NCBI GenBank assembly: GCA_002431965.1
Contig: DJEW01000044.1
Location: forward strand, 5,302-35,059
DNA length: 29,758 nt
Source of the DNA: Clostridiales bacterium UBA5888
GTDB taxonomy: Bacteria; Bacillota; Clostridia; Oscillospirales; Oscillospiraceae
Direction of reading: 5' to 3'
Part shown: piece by piece, positions 23,187 to 29,758 of the stretch
Position numbering within the stretch: the stretch's first letter is position 1
Layout of the letters: each line of letters begins with the position of its first letter
The notes under the pieces: model-generated
What the model saw: only the letters and a program-made list of their open reading frames with translations
Database searches by the model: none
Told to the model about the DNA's origin: nothing
Position numbers and translations under genes: made by a program

Positions 23187-23242
23187 GTGCGCGGAGCATG
23201 GGAAACGGCGGAAGCCTGCAGCGGTGCAATGCGAAATATTGA

Positions 23243-23271
23243 TTGACGAAAATACAAAAACTAAGTATAAT
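23243..23271 (+). promoter_or_regulatory. Consensus promoter of the glycan operon
   Basis: TTGACG (23243-23248), a 17-base AT-rich spacer and a perfect TATAAT (23266-23271) predict a start near 23278. This rules out the TTG at 23283 as initiator and supports 23319. Confidence 0.88.
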
Positions 23272-23318
23272 ACAGTACTATATTGGATTATTACTGCATT
23301 GTGGTTGAAGGTGATATA

Positions 23319-24674
23319 TTGACAAAAACAGCTGTTTTTCTCAACAGGGTGAGCGAAAAAAAAGCCGCGCTCTATGCGATCGCCGCGCTGCTCTCCGTGG
23401 GCTTCGGCGTGTTCGTGATCCTCACGGCGGAAAAGGTAAACGTCTACTATCCCGTGCCGACGGCTGTTATTTTCGGCGCGCTGTTTTTCGCGGCGCAGGC
23501 GCTGCTCATCGCGCAGGGGCGCTTTGATGCGCTGTCGCTGCTGATCGCGGCGGGCTGCCTCGCGTGCGTCATTTTTTCGCGCGTGAGCCTTCTTTACTTC
23601 GAGTCGCGCGATTTCACGGCGTTTCTGGAGGATTGGGTGAAAAAAATGCGGGCGCTCAGCGCCCGGGATGCGCTTGTGACCCCCATAGGCAACTACAACA
23701 TGCCGTATTTTTACTTTCTGCTCATCTTTTCACGGCTGAACATCGCGCCGATCATCAGCATAAAAGCGTTCTCCTGCCTTTTTGACGTGGTGCTGGCATA
23801 TTACGTGATGAAAACCGTTGCGCTCGTGACTGAGGACAGACGGCTGCTGCTCGCGGCGTATATCGTGACGCTCGGGCTCCCGACAGTGCTGATGAACAGC
23901 GCGCAATGGGCGCAGTGCGACTCGATATATGTGGCTTTCTGCGTGATGTCGCTGTATGCGGCGGTCAAGGGCAACGGGCGGCTGTGCGCCATTGCATGGA
24001 CGCTTGCGTTCTCTTTCAAGCTTCAGGCGATCTTTATCCTCCCCGCGCTCGCCGTGGCGCTTTTTATGGGGCAGGTCAAGCCAAAGCATCTTCTGTGGAT
24101 CCCCGCCGTGTTCTTTCTCTCGCTTGTTCCCGCGCTCATCGCAGGACGCAGCCTTGGCAGCTGTCTGAGCATTTACATCAACCAGACCCAGCAGTACCCG
24201 GAGCTTTATGCCAACGCCCCCACGCTCTGGCGCTTTTTCACAGGCGTGGATTTTGAGGGGTACAGCAACGTGACGGTGTTCCTTGCGGGCACGGCAGTGC
24301 TGCTTTTCATGTATTTTTGCCTCACAGGGTACAAGACCTTCGCGCCGCAGGATCTCATCCGGCTCTTCTTCATTTCGTCAATGCTGCTACCCTATGTCCT
24401 GCCGCGTATGCACGAGCGGTATTTCTACATGGCGGATATAATGAGCTTTCTCTATTTCCTTACAAACCGCAAAAAATGGTACATTCCGGCGGCGGTCGTG
24501 CTGTCGTCCGTCGTGGGGTACATATGGTACTTCACCGCCGAAGAAGGTCCCGGGGTGCTGATACTCGACCAGCGCTACATTGCCCTTGCGTTCCTCGTCA
24601 TCCTCGCCACCGAGCTGCGCGAGCTTTTCTGTTCCTACTGGCATCGCTCTCCTGACACGATAGTCGTTGAATAA
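23319..24674 (+). CDS. Gpi18-like GT-C glycosyltransferase, copy 1
   Basis: The 451-residue protein has about ten membrane segments and family marks of the Gpi18-like (COG5542) mannosyltransferase group: NYNMPYFYF after a luminal loop, NSAQWAQCDSIYVAFC, AWTLAFSFKLQAIFILP, KPKHLLWIPA and the late LPRMHERYFYMADI. Such enzymes use polyprenyl-phosphate sugars on the outer face of the membrane. The TTG start at 23319 is chosen because GAAGGTG lies 7 bases upstream. It is first in a four-gene operon and about 1.38 kb upstream of a close paralogue. The sugar and acceptor are unknown. Confidence 0.88.
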   Translation: MTKTAVFLNRVSEKKAALYAIAALLSVGFGVFVILTAEKVNVYYPVPTAVIFGALFFAAQALLIAQGRFDALSLLIAAGCLACVIFSRVSLLYFESRDFTAFLEDWVKKMRALSARDALVTPIGNYNMPYFYFLLIFSRLNIAPIISIKAFSCLFDVVLAYYVMKTVALVTEDRRLLLAAYIVTLGLPTVLMNSAQWAQCDSIYVAFCVMSLYAAVKGNGRLCAIAWTLAFSFKLQAIFILPALAVALFMGQVKPKHLLWIPAVFFLSLVPALIAGRSLGSCLSIYINQTQQYPELYANAPTLWRFFTGVDFEGYSNVTVFLAGTAVLLFMYFCLTGYKTFAPQDLIRLFFISSMLLPYVLPRMHERYFYMADIMSFLYFLTNRKKWYIPAAVVLSSVVGYIWYFTAEEGPGVLILDQRYIALAFLVILATELRELFCSYWHRSPDTIVVE

Positions 24675-24690
24675 ACCGAAAAGGATGGGA

Positions 24691-26037
24691 ATGACTATGC
24701 CTCTGACCGCCAGAATCGTCCGGCGCGTAAACGGCAGCCTGCGGCTGCAGATCGCGCTTGCCGTGCTCATCGCCGCCGCGCTGGGTGTGTTCATCCGGCT
24801 TACAGCCGTTGGTGTGAACGCCTATTGGCCGACGCCGGCAGCGGTTATTTATGCCGGGCTTTTCCTTCTTTCCATGCTGCTGCTCATCATGGAGCGGCGC
24901 TTTGACGCGCTCATGCTGCTCGCGGCGGCGATTTGCCTTTGCTGCGGGATGTACGCGCGCGTGACCATGCTCGGCTTCCAGTCGAGCGACTATGTCCACT
25001 GTCTTCTGCCGTGGACGAAAAAGCTGGGCTCGCTGCCGCTGCGCGAGGCGCTGAGCACCCCGATAGGCGACTATAACCTGCCATATCTCTATTTTCTCAC
25101 GATACTCTCCCGCACAGGATGGGATGAGCTGCTGCACATCAAGTCCATGTCCTGCTTTTTTGACGTTGTTCTGGCATACCTCGTGATGCGCATAACAGCG
25201 CTGGAGGTAAAGGACAGGCGGCTTCAGCTCGCATCTTTTCTCATCGTGCTTATTTCCCCCACGGTCATGATAAACAGCGCCCAGTGGGCGCAGTGCGATT
25301 CGACCTATGTCGCGTTCTGCCTTGTCGCCATTCTCGGCGCGATGACGGGGCGCGGGCGGCTGTGCGCCATTGCGTGGACGCTTGCATTCTGCTTCAAGCT
25401 TCAGGCGGTCTTCATCCTCCCCGCGCTCGCCGTGGCGCTTTTTATGGGGCAGGTCAAGCCGAAGCATCTTTTGTGGATCCCTGCGGTATACCTTGCCTCG
25501 CTGCTGCCGGCGCTTGTATGCGGGCGCAGTCTTTTCAGCTGCATGAATATATACGGCGGGCAGCTCGGCGAATACAACAGGCTCTTTCTCAACGCTCCGA
25601 CGGTCTGGCGCTTCTTTGGGTCGGAACGCCCGGCGGAATATAACAACATGGCAGTATATGTCGCTGTCGGCAGCATCATGATCTTCACGATCCTGTGCCT
25701 GAGCTTTTCAAAGAAAATGAACCGCGCGCAGCTTTTCCGGCTGTTCTTTATTTCATCCATGCTCGTCCCGTATCTGCTGCCGCGTATGCACGAGCGGTAT
25801 TTCTACATGGCGGAGATACTTGCGCTCATCTACTTTATGTATGACCACAGGAAGTGGTATGTTCCCGTCGCGCTCACGCTGACGTCGCTTGCAGGCTACG
25901 TGGTCGCGCTGGTAGGCAGCGCGGTGTTTGACCAGCTCTACGCCGCGATGGCTTATCTTGTGATCCTTGCGGTCGAGACCCGCGCGCTCTTCAAAGAGCT
26001 GTGGTATGTCACACCGGACACGATAGCCGTTGAATGA
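24691..26037 (+). CDS. Gpi18-like GT-C glycosyltransferase, copy 2
   Basis: The 448-residue paralogue repeats all the marks of copy 1: YNLPYLYFLTI, INSAQWAQCDSTYVAFC, AWTLAFCFKLQAVFILP, KPKHLLWIPA and LPRMHERYFYMAEI, with the same arrangement of hydrophobic segments. The start at 24691 has AAAAGGA upstream and lies 16 bases after the copy 1 stop; ATG 24697 is possible. Two DNA patches match copy 1 at a constant offset of 1378 bases with very high identity, whereas other parts differ clearly. The pair probably adds two sugars in sequence or works on related acceptors. Confidence 0.88.
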   Translation: MTMPLTARIVRRVNGSLRLQIALAVLIAAALGVFIRLTAVGVNAYWPTPAAVIYAGLFLLSMLLLIMERRFDALMLLAAAICLCCGMYARVTMLGFQSSDYVHCLLPWTKKLGSLPLREALSTPIGDYNLPYLYFLTILSRTGWDELLHIKSMSCFFDVVLAYLVMRITALEVKDRRLQLASFLIVLISPTVMINSAQWAQCDSTYVAFCLVAILGAMTGRGRLCAIAWTLAFCFKLQAVFILPALAVALFMGQVKPKHLLWIPAVYLASLLPALVCGRSLFSCMNIYGGQLGEYNRLFLNAPTVWRFFGSERPAEYNNMAVYVAVGSIMIFTILCLSFSKKMNRAQLFRLFFISSMLVPYLLPRMHERYFYMAEILALIYFMYDHRKWYVPVALTLTSLAGYVVALVGSAVFDQLYAAMAYLVILAVETRALFKELWYVTPDTIAVE

Positions 26038-26071
26038 TGCATAAATAACAGTCAATTGGGAGACCCGGGAT

Positions 26072-27499
26072 ATGCTTTTTTCAAGTATGGAATTTCTATT
26101 CCTCTTTTTCCCCATAACCCTCGGCGTGTGTTACCTTATGCCGCGCGGCGCGCGCAATTACTGGCTGCTGCTGGCAAGTCTCTTCTTCTATGCCTGGGGC
26201 GAGCCGCGATTTGTCATAATAATGATCGCGTCCATCGTGCTCAACTACTTTGCCGCGCGCGGCATCGAAAGGAACGCGGCAGGAACGGGCGCAAGGAAGG
26301 CGCTGCTCATTGCGGGCGTCGCTGCCGATCTCGGGCTGCTGTTTGTGTTCAAGTATCTCAATTTCGCCATCAGCACGCTCCACTCCATCGCCCCATCGAC
26401 CGGGGCGTACATACATCAGACCTACATCGCGCTGCCCATCGGCATCTCGTTTTTCACGTTCCAGATGCTCAGCTATATTATCGACGTTTACCGCGGCGTT
26501 CCCGCGCAGCGCAACATTGCGTATCTCGGGCTTTATATCTCGTTCTTTCCGCAGCTTATCGCCGGTCCTATCGTCCGCTACACCACGGTCATGGACGAGA
26601 TCATGGAGCGCCGCGCCACGCGCGAGGATTTTGCGCAGGGCGCGCTGCGCTTCCTGCGCGGGCTGAGCAAGAAGATGCTGCTTGCAAACGTACTGGCGGA
26701 GCTGGTGCACTATTCGTTCTCCGCCACCGAGCCAAGCGTTTGTCTTGCATGGCTGGGCGCCATTGCGTACATGCTGCAGATATATTTCGATTTCAGCGGG
26801 TACTCCGACATGGCGATAGGTATGGGGCGTATGTTCGGCTTCCATTTCCTCGAAAACTTTGACTACCCGTATATATCGCGCTCCCTGAGCGAATTCTGGC
26901 GGAGGTGGCATATCTCGCTCGGCTCCTGGTTTCGTGACTACGTGTATTTCCCGCTCGGCGGCTCGCGCGTGAAAACGCGCTCTCGGCTCGTGCTCAACCT
27001 CGCCGTTGTATGGCTGCTGACCGGCATATGGCACGGCGCAAACTGGACGTTCATAGTCTGGGGTGCTCTGCACGGAGTCATCATCATCATCGAAAAGCTC
27101 ACTGCGTTGCCCGCTCAGCTTGAGAAGAGCTGCAGCGGACGTATCTTCGCACATATATTCACGCTCCTCGCCGTCAGCTTTGGCTGGGTCATCTTCCGCG
27201 CCGATACCCTGCACGACGCCTGGCGCATCATCGCAGCCATGCTCGGTCTGCGCGGCGGGGCGTTTGCCGACAGTGCGGCGCTATTCTACCTGCGCGAGTA
27301 CGGCGTGACGCTGCTGGCGGCGGCGGTATGCTCCACGCCTGTGTTCAGGCTTCTTCGCGCGCGCATATCCGTGCGCGGCGAGGGCGCGGCGCTCGCATAC
27401 GACTGCGCATCCTTCGGCGTTCAGCTCGTGCTGCTGGCGGTGTGCGTGTCGTTCCTCGTCATCGGCGCGTATAATCCCTTCATTTACTTCAACTTCTGA
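26072..27499 (+). CDS. MBOAT family O-acyltransferase (AlgI/DltB-like)
   Basis: MBOAT proteins of the AlgI/DltB type pass acyl groups across the membrane for attachment to extracellular glycans. The 475-residue protein has about ten membrane segments, the family start FLFLFFPITLGVCYL, FISFFPQLIAGPIVRY-type core, DFSGYSDMAIG (240-250), EFWRRWHISLGSWFRDYVYFP in parts with His280, and the catalytic WHGANWTFIVWGALHG with His321. The ATG at 26072 has GGGAG upstream. It sits between the glycosyltransferase pair and the DHHW protein, as in alginate-type acetylation clusters. Confidence 0.95.
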   Translation: MLFSSMEFLFLFFPITLGVCYLMPRGARNYWLLLASLFFYAWGEPRFVIIMIASIVLNYFAARGIERNAAGTGARKALLIAGVAADLGLLFVFKYLNFAISTLHSIAPSTGAYIHQTYIALPIGISFFTFQMLSYIIDVYRGVPAQRNIAYLGLYISFFPQLIAGPIVRYTTVMDEIMERRATREDFAQGALRFLRGLSKKMLLANVLAELVHYSFSATEPSVCLAWLGAIAYMLQIYFDFSGYSDMAIGMGRMFGFHFLENFDYPYISRSLSEFWRRWHISLGSWFRDYVYFPLGGSRVKTRSRLVLNLAVVWLLTGIWHGANWTFIVWGALHGVIIIIEKLTALPAQLEKSCSGRIFAHIFTLLAVSFGWVIFRADTLHDAWRIIAAMLGLRGGAFADSAALFYLREYGVTLLAAAVCSTPVFRLLRARISVRGEGAALAYDCASFGVQLVLLAVCVSFLVIGAYNPFIYFNF

Positions 27500-27510
27500 C
27501 GGATGAGCGT

Positions 27511-28728
27511 ATGAAAACCAGAAATTCCTCCATATCAAAAATTGCGCTGCGCACGATCGCCGTGCTGCTGGCAGCGGCATTGGCGCTGTTCATCCTTGCG
27601 GATATGCGCCTTGCAGGCAAGCCCATCGCCCGCCTTGTCTCCGGCGAAACAAGCTTCAAGGACTTCACGACCGAGGTGCACGACGCGCTCGTGTCCGGCA
27701 CCGTGGGCAAGTACGCCTTCGTCAACCTCAACGGGCTGTACTGCAAGCTGACCGGACGCAGCATATGCAACCAGGTGATGCTTCTCAGCAACGGCATGCT
27801 CACGAACCTGAACCCGGAAAAGGAGGATATGCGCCCTGCGGCGGACGCAATATCGGCGCTTGCCGCGTTCTCCGAGGATGAAGGCGCGCAGTTTCTCTAT
27901 GTGCTCAGCCCTGCGAAGATGGACGCGGAAAACGCGCTGCTCATTCCCGGGGAGAGCGACCACAGCAACGAAAACGGCGATGAGCTTCTCTCCATGCTGC
28001 GTGCCGCCGGGGTCGATACGCTCGACCTGCGCGAGGCGCTCGCCCGGACGCCGGAGCAGATAGAGCAATACTTTTTCCGCACGGATCACCACTGGAACTT
28101 TACCGGCGCGTTCGAGGCTTACCGCATTCTCACCGCGCAGCTTGCCGAGCGTTTTCCCGCGGCAAACATCGACCTTTCCCGCGCCGACATTGCCAACTGG
28201 GAAGCGCACACATTGCGCAGCTGGATGCTCGGCAGTCAGGGCAAGCGCACCGGCATATACTTCGGCGGCACGGATGACATCACATATTACACGCCGCGCT
28301 TCGCTGCCGAAAGCTCCTGCGATATTCCGGCGTACTCCGGCGGCTCGGCATACTATGAGGGCAGCTTTGAGGACGCAAACCTCCGCACGGACGAATATCT
28401 TCGCTCTCGCCCGGACTATTTCACCTCAAGCCCCTATGACATGTACATCGGCGGGGAGTATGCGCTCGTGCGCCACCGGAGCGACAGCGCGCCGAGCGCG
28501 CTGCGCGTTGTGATCGTGAAGGACTCGTTCGTCATTCCCGTGCAGGCGTTTCTCTCTACGCAGTTTCAGTATATCGACGTGCTCGACCCACGCTATGAAA
28601 GCGCGGAGACCGTGGCGGAGCATATCTGCGCGGTGCAGCCGGACGTCGTGATCGTGATGCTCTCGGCGCAGAGCGCCGGGTCATATGAGGAGTACACCGA
28701 CTTCGGCGTTGACGTGCCGGCAGATTGA
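27511..28728 (+). CDS. DHHW/AlgX-like SGNH acetyltransferase-type protein
   Basis: The 405-residue protein has one N-terminal membrane segment (about 14-31) and an extracellular SGNH-hydrolase-like domain. The AlgX/AlgJ signature is TDHHWNFTG (191-199), giving Asp192 and His194, with a likely nucleophile Ser339 in VKDSFVIP and DPRY (359-362) near the end. Such proteins receive acetyl from an MBOAT partner and transfer it to a glycan. It follows the MBOAT gene by 11 bases, with GGATGAG before ATG. It is the last gene of the operon. Confidence 0.88.
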   Translation: MKTRNSSISKIALRTIAVLLAAALALFILADMRLAGKPIARLVSGETSFKDFTTEVHDALVSGTVGKYAFVNLNGLYCKLTGRSICNQVMLLSNGMLTNLNPEKEDMRPAADAISALAAFSEDEGAQFLYVLSPAKMDAENALLIPGESDHSNENGDELLSMLRAAGVDTLDLREALARTPEQIEQYFFRTDHHWNFTGAFEAYRILTAQLAERFPAANIDLSRADIANWEAHTLRSWMLGSQGKRTGIYFGGTDDITYYTPRFAAESSCDIPAYSGGSAYYEGSFEDANLRTDEYLRSRPDYFTSSPYDMYIGGEYALVRHRSDSAPSALRVVIVKDSFVIPVQAFLSTQFQYIDVLDPRYESAETVAEHICAVQPDVVIVMLSAQSAGSYEEYTDFGVDVPAD

Positions 28729-28745
28729 CACTACACATTACGGCA

Positions 28746-28777
28746 AACCGGCTGTGCCCCGCAGGACACAGCCGGTT
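28746..28777. terminator. Hairpin between convergent glycan operon and gdhA
   Basis: A perfect 11-bp stem (28746-28756 with 28767-28777, AACCGGCTGTG/CACAGCCGGTT) and a 10-base loop lies 17 bases after the DHHW stop. T tracts are weak on both strands, so it may serve either convergent transcript. Confidence 0.65.
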
Positions 28778-28806
28778 CGTTGTATAGGAGATTTAAGACA
28801 GTCTGA

Positions 28807-29758
28807 TTATACGTTGCCCTGAGCCATCATTGCCTCTGCGACCTTGAGGAAGCCCGCAATGTTTGCCCCGACCATGAGGTCGCCGGGCTTGCCGCACTCG
28901 ACAGACGCATCATAGCACGCCTTGTAGATGTTCTTCATGATGCCATGAAGCTTCTCGTCAACCTCGTCAAAGCTCCACGACATACGGATGGAGTTCTGGC
29001 TCATTTCAAGACCTGAGGTCGCAACGCCGCCGGCGTTGGACGCCTTGCCCGGGGAATAGAGCAGACCGTTGGACTTGACGATCTCTATAGCCTCCGGAGT
29101 GAGCGGCATATTCGCGCCTTCAAACACCGCCATGCAGCCGTTGTCAGCAAGCGCCTGCGCACCGGCGGCGTCCATCTCGTTCTGAGAGGCGCAGGGGTGG
29201 GCAATGTCGCACTTGACGTTCCATATGTTTTTGCAGCCCTCATGATATTCGCTGCCGGGAACTTCCTCGGCGTACACGCTGATGCGGGCGCGGCGGCGCT
29301 GCTTGATGTCGAAGAGAATGTCAAGGTTGACGCCGTTTGGATCGTAGATATAGCCCTGGCTGTCGCTCATTGCAACGACCTTGCCGCCAAGCGCCGTGAC
29401 CTTCTGCGCACAGTACTGCGCCACGTTGCCCGAGCCGGACACAACTACGGTCTTGCCATCGTAGCCGGTGTTTCTCAGGTGTCTGAGCGCCTCCGCAGAA
29501 AAGTAACACACGCCGAAGCCCGTCGCCTGCGTGCGGGCAAGAGAGCCGCCGAATGGGATGCCCTTGCCGGTGATGGTCGCGCCCTCGAAGCGGTCGGTGA
29601 TGCGCTTGTACTGACCGAACATATAGCCGACCTCGCGCGCGCCGACGCCGATGTCGCCGGCGGGAACGTCTGTGAACTGCCCGATGTGACGGTAAAGCTC
29701 CGTCATGAAGCTCTGGCAGAAGCGCATGACCTCGCCGTCGGACTTGCCCTTGGGGTCA
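28807..29758 (-). CDS. gdhA: Glutamate dehydrogenase, C-terminal part (truncated by window)
   Basis: The visible C-terminal 316 or so residues (of about 445 in the family) continue past the right edge; the frame opens DPKGKSDGEVMRFCQSFM, so the true start lies outside. Family marks are DIGVGAREVGYMFG, the dinucleotide fold VVVSGSGNVAQYCAQKV, AHPCASQNEM, EGANMPLTPEA and SPGKASNAGGVATSGLEMSQNS in parts. It is the hexameric NADP-preferring type that makes glutamate from 2-oxoglutarate and ammonia, though coenzyme choice cannot be settled here. No break is seen in the visible part. Confidence 0.96.
   Translation of the reverse strand, partial: DPKGKSDGEVMRFCQSFMTELYRHIGQFTDVPAGDIGVGAREVGYMFGQYKRITDRFEGATITGKGIPFGGSLARTQATGFGVCYFSAEALRHLRNTGYDGKTVVVSGSGNVAQYCAQKVTALGGKVVAMSDSQGYIYDPNGVNLDILFDIKQRRRARISVYAEEVPGSEYHEGCKNIWNVKCDIAHPCASQNEMDAAGAQALADNGCMAVFEGANMPLTPEAIEIVKSNGLLYSPGKASNAGGVATSGLEMSQNSIRMSWSFDEVDEKLHGIMKNIYKACYDASVECGKPGDLMVGANIAGFLKVAEAMMAQGNV

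Noticed and set aside
23283..23318. TTG at 23283 as start of glycosyltransferase copy 1
   Set aside because: It would lie about five bases after the predicted transcription start, without a ribosome site. TTG at 23319 has GAAGGTG at the right distance.
24598..25467. A 289-residue minus-strand frame opposite the second glycosyltransferase
   Set aside because: It is highly charged, has no motif and resembles a shorter frame opposite copy 1, as expected for shadows of paralogues.
26096..27214. A 372-residue minus-strand frame opposite the MBOAT gene
   Set aside because: It is Arg/His/Glu-rich with no recognisable domain and lies opposite a clear membrane protein gene.

Overview
The window reads as chromosomal DNA of a GC-rich, anaerobic, Gram-positive Clostridia-type bacterium, probably a gut Oscillospirales-like lineage. 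The evidence is AAGGAGG-type ribosome binding sites, sigma-A-like TTGACA/TATAAT promoters, and a set of families typical of that group: pyruvate phosphate dikinase, an NADP-type glutamate dehydrogenase, DUF5685 with a J-domain protein, DUF5058, an LCP protein, oleate hydratase, and a secreted protein carrying a gut-Clostridia Cys module. No phage, insertion sequence, CRISPR array, rRNA or tRNA gene was recognised, and no gene-free stretch exceeds about 270 bases. The exact genus cannot be told from the sequence alone.

Region by region. Positions 1-116 hold an AT-rich tandem array with an exact 14-bp period that continues off the left edge. Next come a secreted Pro/Glu-rich protein (-), a 52-aa membrane micro-protein with its own promoter and terminator (-), and a divergent LCP-family wall protein (+). 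A minus-strand block follows: rpiB with a DUF362 protein, then ppdK. The next minus-strand block is a translation and ribosome-maturation operon, rimM - trmD (fused to a GNAT acetyltransferase) - small membrane protein - rsmA, driven by a near-consensus promoter. A guanidinium-type SMR exporter with a dyad at its promoter comes next, then ohyA and a TetR regulator with a perfect palindromic candidate operator between them. Upstream of these is an operon of a zinc-ribbon membrane protein, a DUF5685 protein and a J-domain protein, joined by stop/start coupling.

From 16.0 to 21.3 kb a minus-strand run reads rlmI-like methyltransferase - DUF5058 membrane protein - second membrane protein - membrane-anchored M20 peptidase - ddl, which links a possible peptide uptake and hydrolysis module to D-Ala-D-Ala synthesis. 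A GNAT enzyme and a DUF3810 zinc metalloprotease-like membrane protein (apparently leaderless) follow. They diverge from a plus-strand glycan operon (23.3-28.7 kb) with a consensus promoter: two tandem Gpi18-like GT-C glycosyltransferases, an MBOAT O-acyltransferase and a DHHW/AlgX-like protein. This operon looks like a small system for making and acetylating a cell-surface glycan. The window ends inside gdhA on the minus strand.

The most unusual items are the TrmD-GNAT single-chain fusion, the 14-bp TATGT array, the paralogous glycosyltransferase pair with near-identical DNA patches, the zinc-ribbon/DUF5685/J-domain operon and the candidate oleate hydratase operator. All functional statements rest on reading motifs by eye; no database search was possible.
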